Positions 27,177-36,419 of a stretch of 64,000 nucleotides of DNA are shown here, piece by piece. The notes beneath the pieces were generated by a model. It was not told where the DNA came from. It was given only the letters and a program-made list of their open reading frames with translations, and searched no databases. Both the position numbers and the translations under genes were made by a program. The stretch spans positions 62,001 through 126,000 of the forward strand of contig NZ_RCST01000001.1 in assembly GCF_013141865.1 (NCBI RefSeq), written 5' to 3'. Source of the stretch: Methylomonas sp. ZR1. Its GTDB lineage: Bacteria > Pseudomonadota > Gammaproteobacteria > Methylococcales > Methylomonadaceae. The first letter of the stretch is position 1; every line of letters begins with the position of its first letter.

Positions 27177-28496
27177 TTACAAAATGTAGCGGCTGAGGTC
27201 TTCGTCGTCGGCCAGTTCCATCAGGTGTGAGTCCACGTAAGCGGCATCGATGGTAATGGATTTTTCGGCCATGTCCGGCGCATTGAAGGAAATGTCTTCC
27301 AGCAGTTTTTCCAGAATCGTATGTAATCTGCGCGCGCCAATGTTTTCGGTTTTTTCGTTGACTTGCCAGCCCAGTTCGGCAATGCGCTGAATACCGTCGG
27401 CGGTAAATTGTACGTCTACGCCTTCGGTTTTCAAGAGTGCCTGATATTGCTCGGTCAGCGAGGCGTCCGGCTCGGTCAAAATCCGCACGAAATCGTCCGC
27501 GCTCAAGGCGTTCAGCTCGACCCTGATTGGAAAGCGGCCTTGCAATTCCGGAATCAAGTCCGACGGCTTGGTTAGATGAAACGCGCCGGAGGCGATAAAC
27601 AGAATATGATCGGTCTTGATCATGCCGTATTTGGTGGTGACGGTGCTGCCTTCCACTAACGGCAATAAATCGCGCTGCACGCCTTCGCGGGACACTTCGC
27701 CGCCGCCCATTTCCGCGCGTTTGCAGATCTTGTCGATTTCGTCGAGAAACACGATGCCATGTTGCTCAACCGCTTCCAGCGCGGCTTGCTTGATTTCTTC
27801 TTCGTTGACCAGTTTGCCGGCTTCTTCTTCCTGCAACTGTTTCAAGGCATCTTTAATTTTTAATTTGCGGGTTTTGGTGCGGCCACTGCCCAGATTTTGG
27901 AACATGCCTTGCAACTGGCTGGTCATTTCTTCCATGCCCGGTGGCGCCATGATTTCCACACCCACTGCAGGTGCGGCAACGTCTACTTGAATTTCCTTAT
28001 CGTTCAAATCGCCTTCGCGCAGTTTTTTGCGCATTTTCTGCCGGGTGGATTCCTCGGTTTCCGAGAGCATGCCGCCTTCGGCGCGTGGCAGTAATATATC
28101 CAGCACTTTTTCTTCGGCAGCATCGGCGGCACGGTTTTGCACACGTTCCATCGCCGAAATGCGGGTGGTTTTCACGGCGCTATCGATCAAGTCGCGAATA
28201 ATCGATTCCACGTCGCGGCCGACATAACCCACTTCGGTAAATTTGGTGGCTTCAATTTTGATGAAAGGCGCGTTAGCCAAGCGAGCCAGTCGGCGGGCGA
28301 TTTCGGTTTTACCGACGCCGGTGGGGCCTATCATTAGAATATTTTTCGGGGTGATTTCATCGCGCAGTTCCGCGGCAACCTGGCTGCGGCGCCAGCGGTT
28401 ACGCAGGGCAATCGCAACTGAGCGTTTGGCGGCGGCTTGGCCGACGATGTGCTTGTCCAGTTCGCTGACGATTTCTCTCGGGGTCATTTGACTCAT
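27177..28496 (-). CDS. hslU: HslU, ATPase subunit of the HslUV protease
   Basis: A 439-residue AAA+ unfoldase that feeds substrates to HslV. Walker A is [11 protein letters not shown] (about 53-63), Walker B is [10 protein letters not shown] (about 248-257). The substrate-threading pore loop GYVGRD (about 88-93) and the I-domain (about 110-240) are visible. The C terminus EDLSRYIL is the tail that docks into and activates HslV. It lies four bases downstream of the hslV stop. Confidence 0.97.
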   Translation of the reverse strand: MSQMTPREIVSELDKHIVGQAAAKRSVAIALRNRWRRSQVAAELRDEITPKNILMIGPTGVGKTEIARRLARLANAPFIKIEATKFTEVGYVGRDVESIIRDLIDSAVKTTRISAMERVQNRAADAAEEKVLDILLPRAEGGMLSETEESTRQKMRKKLREGDLNDKEIQVDVAAPAVGVEIMAPPGMEEMTSQLQGMFQNLGSGRTKTRKLKIKDALKQLQEEEAGKLVNEEEIKQAALEAVEQHGIVFLDEIDKICKRAEMGGGEVSREGVQRDLLPLVEGSTVTTKYGMIKTDHILFIASGAFHLTKPSDLIPELQGRFPIRVELNALSADDFVRILTEPDASLTEQYQALLKTEGVDVQFTADGIQRIAELGWQVNEKTENIGARRLHTILEKLLEDISFNAPDMAEKSITIDAAYVDSHLMELADDEDLSRYIL

Positions 28497-28500
28497 GGTT

Positions 28501-29061
28501 TTACTCTTGTGCCGGTTGGGGTTCGGCGTCTAATTCTTCGATGCGCAGATTGTGGTTGGTATAAATGCAGATGTCTGCAGCAATACCCAGGGACTTTTCG
28601 ACGATCTCGCGGGCGCTGAGTTCGGTGTTTTCCAGCAAGGCGCGGGCCGCGCTTTGCGCAAAGGCGCCGCCGGAGCCGATGGCGATAAAGTCGTATTCGG
28701 GCTCGATGACGTCGCCGGTGCCGGAAATCACCAGCGAGGTTTTACTGTCGGCAATGATCAATAACGCTTCCAGCTTGCGCAGGGCGCGGTCGGTGCGCCA
28801 GTCTTTGGCCATTTCCACGGCGGCACGGGTCAGATTGCCGCGATGTTTTTCCAGCTTGCCTTCGAAATGTTCGAATAAGGTAAACGCATCGGCCGTCGCG
28901 CCGGCGAAACCGGCAATCACTTTGTCGTGGTACAGGCGTCTGACTTTACGGGCATTGCCCTTCATCACGGTGTTGCCCAGGGTGACTTGGCCATCGCCGC
29001 CGATCACGACTTTGTCGCCGCGTCTGACGGAAAGAATGGTGGTGCCTCTGAAGTTCGTCAT
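28501..29061 (-). CDS. hslV: HslV, peptidase subunit of the HslUV protease
   Basis: A 186-residue N-terminal-nucleophile peptidase. The start MTNFRG precedes [20 protein letters not shown]; after removal of the short propeptide the first Thr is the catalytic nucleophile, and Lys in [14 protein letters not shown] supports it. The frame is open further upstream, but the ATG at 29061 gives the family length. It leads hslVU, which is classically heat-shock induced; I could not identify a convincing sigma-32 promoter in the ~210 bp upstream. Confidence 0.96.
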   Translation of the reverse strand: MTNFRGTTILSVRRGDKVVIGGDGQVTLGNTVMKGNARKVRRLYHDKVIAGFAGATADAFTLFEHFEGKLEKHRGNLTRAAVEMAKDWRTDRALRKLEALLIIADSKTSLVISGTGDVIEPEYDFIAIGSGGAFAQSAARALLENTELSAREIVEKSLGIAADICIYTNHNLRIEELDAEPQPAQE

Positions 29062-29272
29062 GTCTGTGAATGAGAAAGGGAAAGGCGGCGATTTTACATG
29101 TTCTCGACGGCGATAGGGTAGAAGTTTAAAACCGTAAGCCCGGTGGGTAAAAGGCGCAAAGATTGAACAAAGCAAGAAAACTGATTAAAGTTCAAAGTGC
29201 TGGTATTTTAAAGGATGCGCCGCATTGACCGGCGTTTCCAACATTACAATAACAACAAGAGGGTAGCTAGTC

Positions 29273-29719
29273 ATGAAATTGTCAAATCGCTGGAGAGGTG
29301 TGTGCTTGCTGGGTGCTATGGTGTTTTCAACGGCGGCCCTGGCTTTATCGCCGGAAGAAGAAGAGCGCTTGAAAGAGTGTAAAAGGCCTAAATTCCGGGA
29401 TTTTGTGCCTGAACAAAAAGCCGAGGTCGATGCGGGCACGGAAATCTCTTTTCATATCTCCCACAATGCCGATCCATTGACCGTGACCGCCGAAGCGCGT
29501 GGCGAAAAAATGAAAGTCAATGTGGTGGATAAAAAGACCTTTTACTTTGTGACCGCGAAATTGCCGCCATTGACGCCGGGATTTGCCCGTGTGCATGTCA
29601 CCGCTAAATCCGCAGAAAGCAAATTGGAGAGCGGCTGTTTGGGTCAGGATGGCTGGTTGCTTAAAATTAAAGGTGAGGCAACCGCTAAACCGGCGGAACA
29701 GCCGGCGGCGGCTCAGTAG
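29273..29719 (+). CDS. Small secreted beta-rich protein of unknown function
   Basis: A 148-residue protein with signal peptide (about 1-25, ending STAALALS). The mature part starts with an acidic/basic segment (PEEEERLKECKRPKFRDF). A likely Ig-like beta-sandwich follows (DAGTEISFHISHNADPLTVT; PPLTPGFARVHVTAKS), with two cysteines (in LKECKRP and ESGCLGQ) that could bridge the domain, and an Ala/Pro/Glu tail. It is not a family I can name. It is divergent from hslV, convergent with the deaminase gene, and overlaps the deaminase stop by a few bases. Confidence 0.6.
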   Translation: MKLSNRWRGVCLLGAMVFSTAALALSPEEEERLKECKRPKFRDFVPEQKAEVDAGTEISFHISHNADPLTVTAEARGEKMKVNVVDKKTFYFVTAKLPPLTPGFARVHVTAKSAESKLESGCLGQDGWLLKIKGEATAKPAEQPAAAQ

Positions 29720-30177
29720 CGAATTTTATCTGTTTTGATCCGCCACATTTGGAAGGGGCGATTGGCCGAGTCGAGCGAGAGTTGCTGCATGACGATCCGG
29801 CGTTGCAGGGCGGGTTTGTCGATTTCGGTGTAAATAAAACCGTCGTCGAACCCGGCTTTAGCGGCGTCGAAACGGTCGCAAGCAAAGTAAACGGCTTGCA
29901 GTCTTGCCCAATAGATGGCACCCAAGCACATCGGGCAAGGCTCGCAACTCGTGTAGAGCGTGCAATCGCTTAATTGAAAATCGCCTAGTTTTTGACAAGC
30001 CAGCCGAATGGCGACGATTTCGGCGTGAGCGGTCGGGTCCAGATCCGGCGTCACCCGATTCCCGCTGGCGGCAATAATTTCGCCGTCTCTAACGACAATC
30101 GCGCCGAACGGCCCGCCACCTTGGTCGATGTTATCGCAGGCTAGTGCGATGGCTTGGTTTAGAAAGCCTTCGTGCAT
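29713..30177 (-). CDS. Guanine deaminase-like cytidine-deaminase-fold enzyme
   Basis: A 154-residue zinc deaminase. The metal and proton-shuttle motifs are HAE (51-53) and PCPMC (80-84). The C-terminal segment FDAAKAGFDDGFIYTEI matches GuaD-type guanine deaminases rather than TadA, suggesting guanine to xanthine. TadA would be the alternative. Its ATG overlaps the metA stop (TAATG arrangement), so it is translated in the metA operon. Confidence 0.82.
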   Translation of the reverse strand: MHEGFLNQAIALACDNIDQGGGPFGAIVVRDGEIIAASGNRVTPDLDPTAHAEIVAIRLACQKLGDFQLSDCTLYTSCEPCPMCLGAIYWARLQAVYFACDRFDAAKAGFDDGFIYTEIDKPALQRRIVMQQLSLDSANRPFQMWRIKTDKIRY

Positions 30178-31241
30178 TACAAATCCAGCGGATTATCAGG
30201 ATTAATACCGTCCATGAACGGCAATCGGCGGTCTTCGTTGGTGATCTGATAAACCTTCCCCAGCCAGTTATTAAACACGGCTTTAGCGGAATCCCGCCAG
30301 GTGATGTCCAAGTGCTCGATGATTTGTTGCTCAGGCATGGCTTGCAGTGGGCAGTTACCAAGCTTGGCTTCTTTCACGTGTTCTGTGTACTCGGCCAGTA
30401 GCTGTTGCACTTCGTTATCGAAATAATGCTCGGGGTAGGGTGGGTAGTCGTCGCGCTCGCCGTTGTAATAACGCAGTACTTCGCGCTTGTATTCTTTAAG
30501 CAGGCTAATATCGTCGTACTCCGGATGACCCTGGAAGAAGACGACGCGAAATCCGTCCGGACTAACGGCCAGATGCACACCGGCGGATTCGCTGGCCACC
30601 AGGACTTTCAGTCCGTGTGTTTCCATGTCGCGCTGAAACACTTCGTTAAAACGCGAATGCGGCACATCGAAGCGGGTGTTGATTTCCGCCACCAGGGGAT
30701 GCTGCCTATCGACCACTTTATGCGAAAACACGCCCCAACGCTTGGCCGGCAGGCGCGTGCGCTCCACACCGTAACAATGCTGAATAAAGGCATGGGTGGC
30801 CAGGCACGAACACAGTACCGAGGTGACGTTTTGCGTGGCCCATTCGAACACTTCGGTTAACGGCCGCCAAAAATCTTCCTCCTGCAAATGGTCGTGGGTG
30901 ACATTGGCACCGCTGATAATCAAGGCATCCAGGCCGTCTTGTCTGATTTGCTCGAAGGATTCGTAATATTGCTGGATATGTGCCAGGGCTTGCGGGCTTC
31001 TTTCCAGGCCCGCAATCGTAAACGGATGCACATGAAACTGGGCAATCTGATTGCAAGCGCCGACCAAGCGGAAAAACTGGCGTTCCGTGGCTTCCAGCGC
31101 CGCGTCCGGCATGATATTCAACAAGCCGATGTGCAACTCTCTAATCGATTGGTGACTGGCGCGATCCGGGCTGAGAATTTCTTCGCCTTCTTCGTGCAGA
31201 CGCTGAAAAGTGGGTAAAGCAGTATGGGCAACTAGCGGCAT
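30177..31241 (-). CDS. metA: MetA-type homoserine O-acyltransferase
   Basis: A 354-residue enzyme of the MetA (class-I-glutamine-amidotransferase-like) family that acylates homoserine in methionine synthesis. The probable nucleophile is Cys146 in LCSCLATHAF, aligned with the E. coli MetA cysteine; the catalytic His and Glu lie in FFQGHPEYD. The acyl-donor loop reads GANVTHDHLQ rather than the GAP sequence of E. coli, so succinyl versus acetyl specificity is not decided. Start ATG 31241 was chosen; the upstream TTG overlaps the ATPase gene. It is co-directional with and 13 bases from that gene. Confidence 0.88.
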   Translation of the reverse strand: MPLVAHTALPTFQRLHEEGEEILSPDRASHQSIRELHIGLLNIMPDAALEATERQFFRLVGACNQIAQFHVHPFTIAGLERSPQALAHIQQYYESFEQIRQDGLDALIISGANVTHDHLQEEDFWRPLTEVFEWATQNVTSVLCSCLATHAFIQHCYGVERTRLPAKRWGVFSHKVVDRQHPLVAEINTRFDVPHSRFNEVFQRDMETHGLKVLVASESAGVHLAVSPDGFRVVFFQGHPEYDDISLLKEYKREVLRYYNGERDDYPPYPEHYFDNEVQQLLAEYTEHVKEAKLGNCPLQAMPEQQIIEHLDITWRDSAKAVFNNWLGKVYQITNEDRRLPFMDGINPDNPLDL

Positions 31242-31254
31242 TACAAGAACGGTC

Positions 31255-32103
31255 TCAAGATTGTTGCCGGGCAATCGCCTCGGCAATCAGACGGATAAAG
31301 TCGTCTTCGTTATTGACTTTAGCGGTTTCGTCGGCACTGATGGTGTAGCCGTACTGGGCGGCAATCGCTTCGTAGCGCGGTACCCTGGCTTTGAACAGCT
31401 CCGGAAATACCCAGCTGACGAATTCGTCCGGTGGAATCTGATCGGTAGAACTGTAACCGCGCTCACTCATGAATTGGTCCAATTTTTCATCGACGAATTC
31501 CGGGCGGTAATACAGGGGTTTGGGGTCTTTTTTGGCGCGGTCGATGATGGTCTGTTCCAAGGCCGGCGGAATTTTGATGTAGACGATCAGCGTGTGTTTG
31601 GCCAGGTTTTCCAGGACTTCCGGGCAATCCAATTCGCAAACGCTACCGCCGGCGTCGTTGATGAAATGTTTGTAGCCGTAGATGTCCTCGGCTTTGTGGA
31701 TAAAGTCCGGCACGTCGTTCATCGCTGCGATTTCGGCTTGATGATGCAGCGCCTGGCGGCGTTTGAATTCCGCTTGCGACAGGCCGCCTTTAGCCGGATC
31801 GCCGATTTTGCCCAGAAAGCTGGACACCGGTGCCAGGTTTTCCACGGTGATATTGCTGCAAATATAAATCGAGTCGGATTTCAGCAAATCGCGCAAAAAC
31901 GGCACGCCCATCGCTTGCTGTTTGATGTTATCCAGAATCGGTTCTTCCAGGTATTTGGTGCCGATACGGTAATCGCCGGAATAATGAAACCATTTATCCC
32001 TGGGTAACTTGGCCGAGAGGGTGGTTTTGCCGGCGCCGGACATGGCCAGCAGGGTGATACTCTTGGATTCCCAGTCCAGAAATTGTTGCGGGGTCATTCT
32101 CAT
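31255..32103 (-). CDS. P-loop ATPase of unknown function
   Basis: A 282-residue cytosolic P-loop NTPase. Walker A is AMSGAGKTTLS (about 20-30), right after the first strand SITLLAMSG, so the kinase-like fold starts at the N terminus. A likely second acidic motif is FINDAGGSVCELD (about 147-159). Despite its size it lacks the signature of phosphoribulokinase. Related ATPases are common next to metabolic genes in proteobacteria, with no assigned function. It lies between a small acidic protein and metA on the minus strand and is probably in one operon with both. Confidence 0.65.
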   Translation of the reverse strand: MRMTPQQFLDWESKSITLLAMSGAGKTTLSAKLPRDKWFHYSGDYRIGTKYLEEPILDNIKQQAMGVPFLRDLLKSDSIYICSNITVENLAPVSSFLGKIGDPAKGGLSQAEFKRRQALHHQAEIAAMNDVPDFIHKAEDIYGYKHFINDAGGSVCELDCPEVLENLAKHTLIVYIKIPPALEQTIIDRAKKDPKPLYYRPEFVDEKLDQFMSERGYSSTDQIPPDEFVSWVFPELFKARVPRYEAIAAQYGYTISADETAKVNNEDDFIRLIAEAIARQQS

Positions 32104-32111
32104 AAATTATC

Positions 32112-32414
32112 TCAGTCCAGCAAATCGCTAATGTCCAAATCTTCCGCATCCGGGCGGGCGTGTCTATCGGGGTCTGTGTAGCCCAGGTCGTCGGCTTCCA
32201 ACTCGTCGAACGGCGCGCTCCAGTCTTCCGGATCTTCGATGTAATCGATAGTGGAACCGTACCAGGATTCATTGTCGTATTCGCCCAGATCGCCGTTGGC
32301 GAACTGAACTTCCACCGATTCGTCGTTACCCTCAATCGCTACCACCTTGAAGGTAAGATTACTTTCCAGGTCTTTATACCAGCGGCCAATGACCGGATCT
32401 GTAATAGTTGCCAT
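32112..32414 (-). CDS. Small acidic protein (DUF6763-like)
   Basis: A 100-residue very acidic protein. The N-terminal half, MATITDPVIGRWYKDLESNL followed by FKVVAIEGNDESVEVQFANGD, looks like a small SH3-like or Tudor-like barrel. The rest is an acidic tail (DWSAPFDELEADDLGY, ending DLDISDLLD). I believe it belongs to DUF6763 but cannot verify this. The ATG at 32414 is preceded by GAGG at eight bases. It starts the presumed ATPase-metA-deaminase operon, divergent from slyX. Confidence 0.6.
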   Translation of the reverse strand: MATITDPVIGRWYKDLESNLTFKVVAIEGNDESVEVQFANGDLGEYDNESWYGSTIDYIEDPEDWSAPFDELEADDLGYTDPDRHARPDAEDLDISDLLD

Positions 32415-32543
32415 AGTTGCATCCTCGCTATGTTGATGACTTATCAATGATAGCGAGTTTATAGAAGCTGTGCGAGTGCATGCGGCAAAACTGTCGGGAT
32501 TTTCGATTAGAATGGCAAATTTACATAGTCAGCGGCGGGAGCC

Positions 32544-32750
32544 ATGAGCGAAGAAAGATTCATCGAATTGGAGATCAAACAAGCGTATCAGGAAGATTTG
32601 ATTCAGGCGTTGAACCAAGTGGTGGCAGACCAGCAAAAGCAAATCGGCAAACTGGAGGAAACCTGTAAGTTGCTGCACGACAAGATCAAAAGCCTGGCGC
32701 TGGATGAGCGACAAGCGGGGGCGGTCGATGAGCGTCCGCCCCATTACTGA
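32544..32750 (+). CDS. slyX: SlyX family protein
   Basis: A 68-residue protein that is almost entirely one coiled coil: RFIELEIKQAYQEDLIQALN continues into VVADQQKQIGKLEETCKLLH. It ends with the short Pro/His tail ERPPHY typical of SlyX. The function is unknown; the name derives from its position next to slyD in E. coli. GGGAG lies six bases before the start. The gene is convergent with the carboxypeptidase gene, with eight bases between stops. Confidence 0.88.
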   Translation: MSEERFIELEIKQAYQEDLIQALNQVVADQQKQIGKLEETCKLLHDKIKSLALDERQAGAVDERPPHY

Positions 32751-32758
32751 CTTATCAA

Positions 32759-34087
32759 TTACGACTTGCGATGGCTGACGCGGCGAAGCTGCTTCGTCGG
32801 GTTGGATGCTGTTGCCAAGCTGGTTCGAGGTTGCGGCGAGGCGCTGCAATCCATATGTTTGGCGCGCAACCGTCGACAAAAATCCTGACTGTCGTCTTGC
32901 TGTAAACCGGTCCATTGCGCCCGCCAAGATGTGGCGTTTTTGACTTTGGTTTTGACGATGCCCGCACGCCCGGTTTTTGCTAACGGGCCAAGAGCATTGC
33001 GCGCGCGCTGTAGATTGACATCGGCGTCGATTTTTCTGGGAAAACTTCCCATGCTGACGGTCCAGACATTGCCGCGGCTTTGCGGTTTGGCTTGCGCCAA
33101 TTGCGTGAGTTTTTCGCGGCGACTGTTGTAAGGCGCGTTGATATGAATCGGTTCATATCGGCTGCTGCCGGAGTCGGCCCCCATTTGTTCCGCACTGCCG
33201 GCACAGCGATTGGACGACAATTGAAACGGTGGCGGCAGGGCGCTGTAATCCTTCAATTGCGAAATGTGCTCGCCGAACAGGCCTTTTTCACTATTGGCAA
33301 AGCCCATGTCCAATAAATTACCCATTTGTTCGAAGCGTTCGCCGCTACTGTGTGCGCCCAGTAACACGCCGATCAAGCGGTGGCCGTTGCGTTTGGCCGA
33401 GGCGATCAGGTTGTAGCCGGAGCCGCAGGTAAAACCGGTTTTCAGGCCGTCGGCATCCGGATAGCTTTTCAGGATGCGGTTGGTATTGGGCATTACCCGG
33501 CCTTTGTAGTTAAATTCCGTCGCCGAAAAATAATGATAATGTTGCGGGAAATCGCGAATCAACGCAGCAGATAACAAGGCCAGGTCGCGGGCGCTGCTGA
33601 TTTGCCCGTCGTCCGGCAAGCCGCTGGCGTTTTCGAACGAGCTGTTGTACATGCCCAGCGTACGCGCTTGCTGGGTCATCATCGCGGCAAAATTGCTTTC
33701 CGTGCCGCCCAGTTTTTCCGCCAGCACGACCGCCGCGTCGTTGGCGGAACGGGTGGTGACGGCCATGATGGCTTGTTCCACCGTCAAACTTTGGCCGGTG
33801 CGCAAACCCAGCTTGGAAGGCGGTTGCGAGGCGGCGTGTTTTGATGCAAACACGGTGTCGGTCAGTCGCAGACGGCCATTTTCCAATGCCGACAGGGTTA
33901 AATAGATAGTCATGACTTTAGTCAATGACGCGGGATACCAGCGTTGAGTGGATTCGGTTTCGTGAACCACGCGGCCGGTGTCGGCGTCGATGACAATCGC
34001 CGCATATCTGGCGGCCGCAGGAGCGCTTTGCAGCATTAGGCAAGCTAGAGAAAGTAACGCTAAATGGGTTTTGGGTAGGGTGCTCAA
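32759..34087 (-). CDS. D-alanyl-D-alanine carboxypeptidase with C-terminal SPOR-like domain
   Basis: A 442-residue low-molecular-weight penicillin-binding protein that trims pentapeptides in the periplasm. A signal peptide (about 1-26, ending PAAARYAA) leads into the serine-peptidase domain with SLTK (SxxK), SAN (SxN) and KTG, each in order. The C-terminal region (about 345-415, GNVWTVSMGSFPRKIDADVN) resembles a SPOR domain that would bind denuded glycan at the division site, and a basic tail ends the protein. The start is a TTG with GGAG about 12 bases upstream; no in-frame ATG gives a full signal peptide. Related to DacD/DacA rather than DacB. Confidence 0.85.
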   Translation of the reverse strand: MSTLPKTHLALLSLACLMLQSAPAAARYAAIVIDADTGRVVHETESTQRWYPASLTKVMTIYLTLSALENGRLRLTDTVFASKHAASQPPSKLGLRTGQSLTVEQAIMAVTTRSANDAAVVLAEKLGGTESNFAAMMTQQARTLGMYNSSFENASGLPDDGQISSARDLALLSAALIRDFPQHYHYFSATEFNYKGRVMPNTNRILKSYPDADGLKTGFTCGSGYNLIASAKRNGHRLIGVLLGAHSSGERFEQMGNLLDMGFANSEKGLFGEHISQLKDYSALPPPFQLSSNRCAGSAEQMGADSGSSRYEPIHINAPYNSRREKLTQLAQAKPQSRGNVWTVSMGSFPRKIDADVNLQRARNALGPLAKTGRAGIVKTKVKNATSWRAQWTGLQQDDSQDFCRRLRAKHMDCSASPQPRTSLATASNPTKQLRRVSHRKS

Positions 34088-34135
34088 GTTATTACTTTGC
34101 TCCAGATATGTGGCCTAAACATTTGACTATATTAT

Positions 34136-35038
34136 TTAATCAGAATTATCGATTTCGAAAAAGACCCAATTAATGCGGGGATGGTCGGTTTTGATCTGTT
34201 TTTCCATTCCGTTAATTAATTCAACAGCTTCCCCCACGCTTAAATCCGCCAGCAATTCGGCTTTAATGGCCAGCATCACTTGGCTGCCGTGGCTAATAGC
34301 CCAAATATTCAGTACGCGGTTGACGCAGCCTTGCTTTTCCAGATAGCCGCGAACGGCATCGCGAATCCCCGCATCGGCCTCACCGAGCAGCAAAGAATGC
34401 ACTTCCCGGCCGACTAACACCGCTACGACGACCAATAAGGCGCCAATCAACATCGAGCCCACTGCGTCGTACATTGAATTACCGGTAAGCATAGTCAAGC
34501 CCAGCATCGCCGCGGCTATCACCAGACCAATCAGCGCGGCCAAGTCCTCGCCGATGACCACCATCAATTCGCTGGATTGCGTTTCTTTAAACCATTGCCA
34601 AATGCCCCGTTCGCCACGCTCGCTTGCCATCGCCCCCAAGGCCGCGCGCAACGAAAAACCTTCCAAAACCACGGCGATAGCCAGTATCGCCAAAGCCATA
34701 CCGGCATTTTCCACGGTGTGCGATTCGTGAAAACGCAACCAACCTTCGTGGATAGAGAACAAGCCGCCAACCGAGAATAGCGTAATCGCTACCATCATCG
34801 ACCAGACATATGCTTCCCGGCCATAGCCCATCGGGTGGTGTTGGGTTGCCGCCCGCGCGGAGCGTTTCATGCCGATAAACAGCAAGACCTGATTGCCGCA
34901 ATCGGCAAAGGAATGAATGGCTTCCGCCAGCAGCGAGCCGGAACCGGTCCAGACTGCTGCGCCGGTTTTGATCAAAGCGATACCCAGATTAGCGGCGAAC
35001 GCATAAATGATGGCTGAGGCGGAATTACTGTGAGACAT
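34136..35038 (-). CDS. Cation diffusion facilitator (CDF) family transporter
   Basis: A 300-residue inner-membrane metal/proton antiporter. The first helices contain the CDF metal-binding residues in SLLAEAIHSFADCGNQ (HxxxD of helix 2), and a second site is in ELMVVIGEDLAALIGLVIAA, where ED and D replace the commoner HxxxD and suggest a branch other than classic FieF/ZitB. The C-terminal cytoplasmic domain (about 210-300, REVHSLLLGEADAGIRDAVR) is the usual ferredoxin-like dimerisation fold. Metal specificity (Zn, Fe, Mn or Co) is not determined. Confidence 0.85.
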   Translation of the reverse strand: MSHSNSASAIIYAFAANLGIALIKTGAAVWTGSGSLLAEAIHSFADCGNQVLLFIGMKRSARAATQHHPMGYGREAYVWSMMVAITLFSVGGLFSIHEGWLRFHESHTVENAGMALAILAIAVVLEGFSLRAALGAMASERGERGIWQWFKETQSSELMVVIGEDLAALIGLVIAAAMLGLTMLTGNSMYDAVGSMLIGALLVVVAVLVGREVHSLLLGEADAGIRDAVRGYLEKQGCVNRVLNIWAISHGSQVMLAIKAELLADLSVGEAVELINGMEKQIKTDHPRINWVFFEIDNSD

Positions 35039-35162
35039 GAGCTATGGGCCAAATAAAATTAAGAATTAGGCAGCGATTATTTACGGCAGACAGCACCGAA
35101 ACAGATCAAGTAATCATGCAGATTTTAGATGAGTCGAGCGGATTTGCTGCAAATACTTAGGC

Positions 35163-35195
35163 GTTGACAGACAAGTTGAGCGATTGGCTGTCAAC
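35163..35195. repeat. 8-bp inverted repeat downstream of the PepSY gene
   Basis: GTTGACAG (35163-35170) and CTGTCAAC (35188-35195) are perfect complements separated by 17 bases, just after the stop of the PepSY gene on the minus strand. No T-run follows, so it is either a weak terminator or an unrelated palindrome. Confidence 0.3.
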
Positions 35196-35210
35196 TAGGC
35201 AATAACGAGC

Positions 35211-36407
35211 TTATCGATTCTGTAAGGCGGGCGGTAGGGGCGAGTTTTTTGCCGATTGCTGGTGCCGAGGACGCAGTTGCCGGCCGCGGCGTTTTTGCAG
35301 CCAGCGTATCACGCCGGTGATGAATAGTAGCGGGCAGAGCAAGCCGGCAACCAACACCAGCAATTGCCCGATCAAACCAAACGCCTCTCCGGTATGTAGC
35401 GGATGCAGCCAGTTGATGATTGTGTCCGAGCCGCCAAGTTCGTCCGGATTGCTGACCGCCAACACCTGGCCGGAATATTGATCGACCCAGACGTTGGTTT
35501 TGGGAAAGCGCTGACTGGGCTCGCCAGCCTGGCGCAGATTGATGCGGTAGCTGCCATTGGCGTCGTGCGGTGTCTCTATCCAACACAGGCGCGCCTGCAG
35601 AAACCGGGCTTGGCCGACCGCGGCGGCTTGATCCAGGCTGATGCGCGCCGGATTATTTTCGGTGGTGGCCGATTTTGGCGCGGGCGATGCCTGCAAGGGC
35701 GAGAAATAGCCCAGTATCGGATTGACGTATTGCGGAATCTCCAAGGCTACTCCGGTGACTGCCAATACCAGCATCACAATCAGGCTGTAGACGCCCGCCA
35801 GTTTATGTAAATCGTAATTTAGGCGTTCGCGGCTGGCATGGCGCTTTAGGCTCAAAGCGCTCTTTAATTTGTGTAGTGGAGGCCACCACAGATAGACGCC
35901 GCTGATCAAGGACATCAGCAACAAGCCGCCGACGATGGCCATCAAAATTTTGCCGGGATTATCCAGTAGCAGCTTGTAATGCAAGTCGTAGAGCCAGGTC
36001 ATCGCAAATTCGCCCCAGAAACGATTGGCGAGTACCGAGCCGGTATACGGATCGACCGACAGCATCAGCGGCGCAAAGCCGTGATGCTCGGTTTCTTGCG
36101 GTTTATAGTAGCGGGCGGTGATGGCACGCTGTGGATCGTCGGGAATTTCCAGCCGCCAGCCGCGTTGCCGCGTAGGCTCCGCGCGACGTAGGGCTTGAAA
36201 AATATCCTCGTAGCTTTGCCGCTGGGCGCTGGATTCGGAAATGATCAACTGTGGATTCAGCCACTCGTCCAGATCGATATAAAACACCAACAGGCTGCCG
36301 GTCAGGCCGACCAGGGCGATGATCAAGCCCAACGACAGCCCGAGGTATAAATGTACGGCCAGCCAGAATTGGCGCCTAGCCTGCTTCTTGTTGGCCGTCG
36401 ATTTCAT
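35211..36407 (-). CDS. PepSY-associated transmembrane protein (iron-uptake reductase-like)
   Basis: A 398-residue inner-membrane protein with four main helices (about 16-38, 148-170, 205-226 and 345-370). Between them are periplasmic PepSY-like segments (PLMLSVDPYTGSVLANRFWG; NVWVDQYSGQVLAV). Conserved histidines in the helices (WLAVHLYLGL, LYDLHYKLLL, DLHKLAGVYS, WLHPLHTGE) suit heme binding and a ferric-siderophore reductase function, as in the FoxB/PiuB type. It starts 12 bases downstream of the TonB-receptor gene and should work with it, releasing iron from the imported chelate. Confidence 0.82.
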   Translation of the reverse strand: MKSTANKKQARRQFWLAVHLYLGLSLGLIIALVGLTGSLLVFYIDLDEWLNPQLIISESSAQRQSYEDIFQALRRAEPTRQRGWRLEIPDDPQRAITARYYKPQETEHHGFAPLMLSVDPYTGSVLANRFWGEFAMTWLYDLHYKLLLDNPGKILMAIVGGLLLMSLISGVYLWWPPLHKLKSALSLKRHASRERLNYDLHKLAGVYSLIVMLVLAVTGVALEIPQYVNPILGYFSPLQASPAPKSATTENNPARISLDQAAAVGQARFLQARLCWIETPHDANGSYRINLRQAGEPSQRFPKTNVWVDQYSGQVLAVSNPDELGGSDTIINWLHPLHTGEAFGLIGQLLVLVAGLLCPLLFITGVIRWLQKRRGRQLRPRHQQSAKNSPLPPALQNR

Positions 36408-36419
36408 GGTGATACGAGC

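Noticed and set aside
31255..32103. Phosphoribulokinase (prk), considered because of size and P-loop
   Set aside because: The sequence lacks the PRK signature residues and the Walker A context differs; left as an unassigned ATPase.
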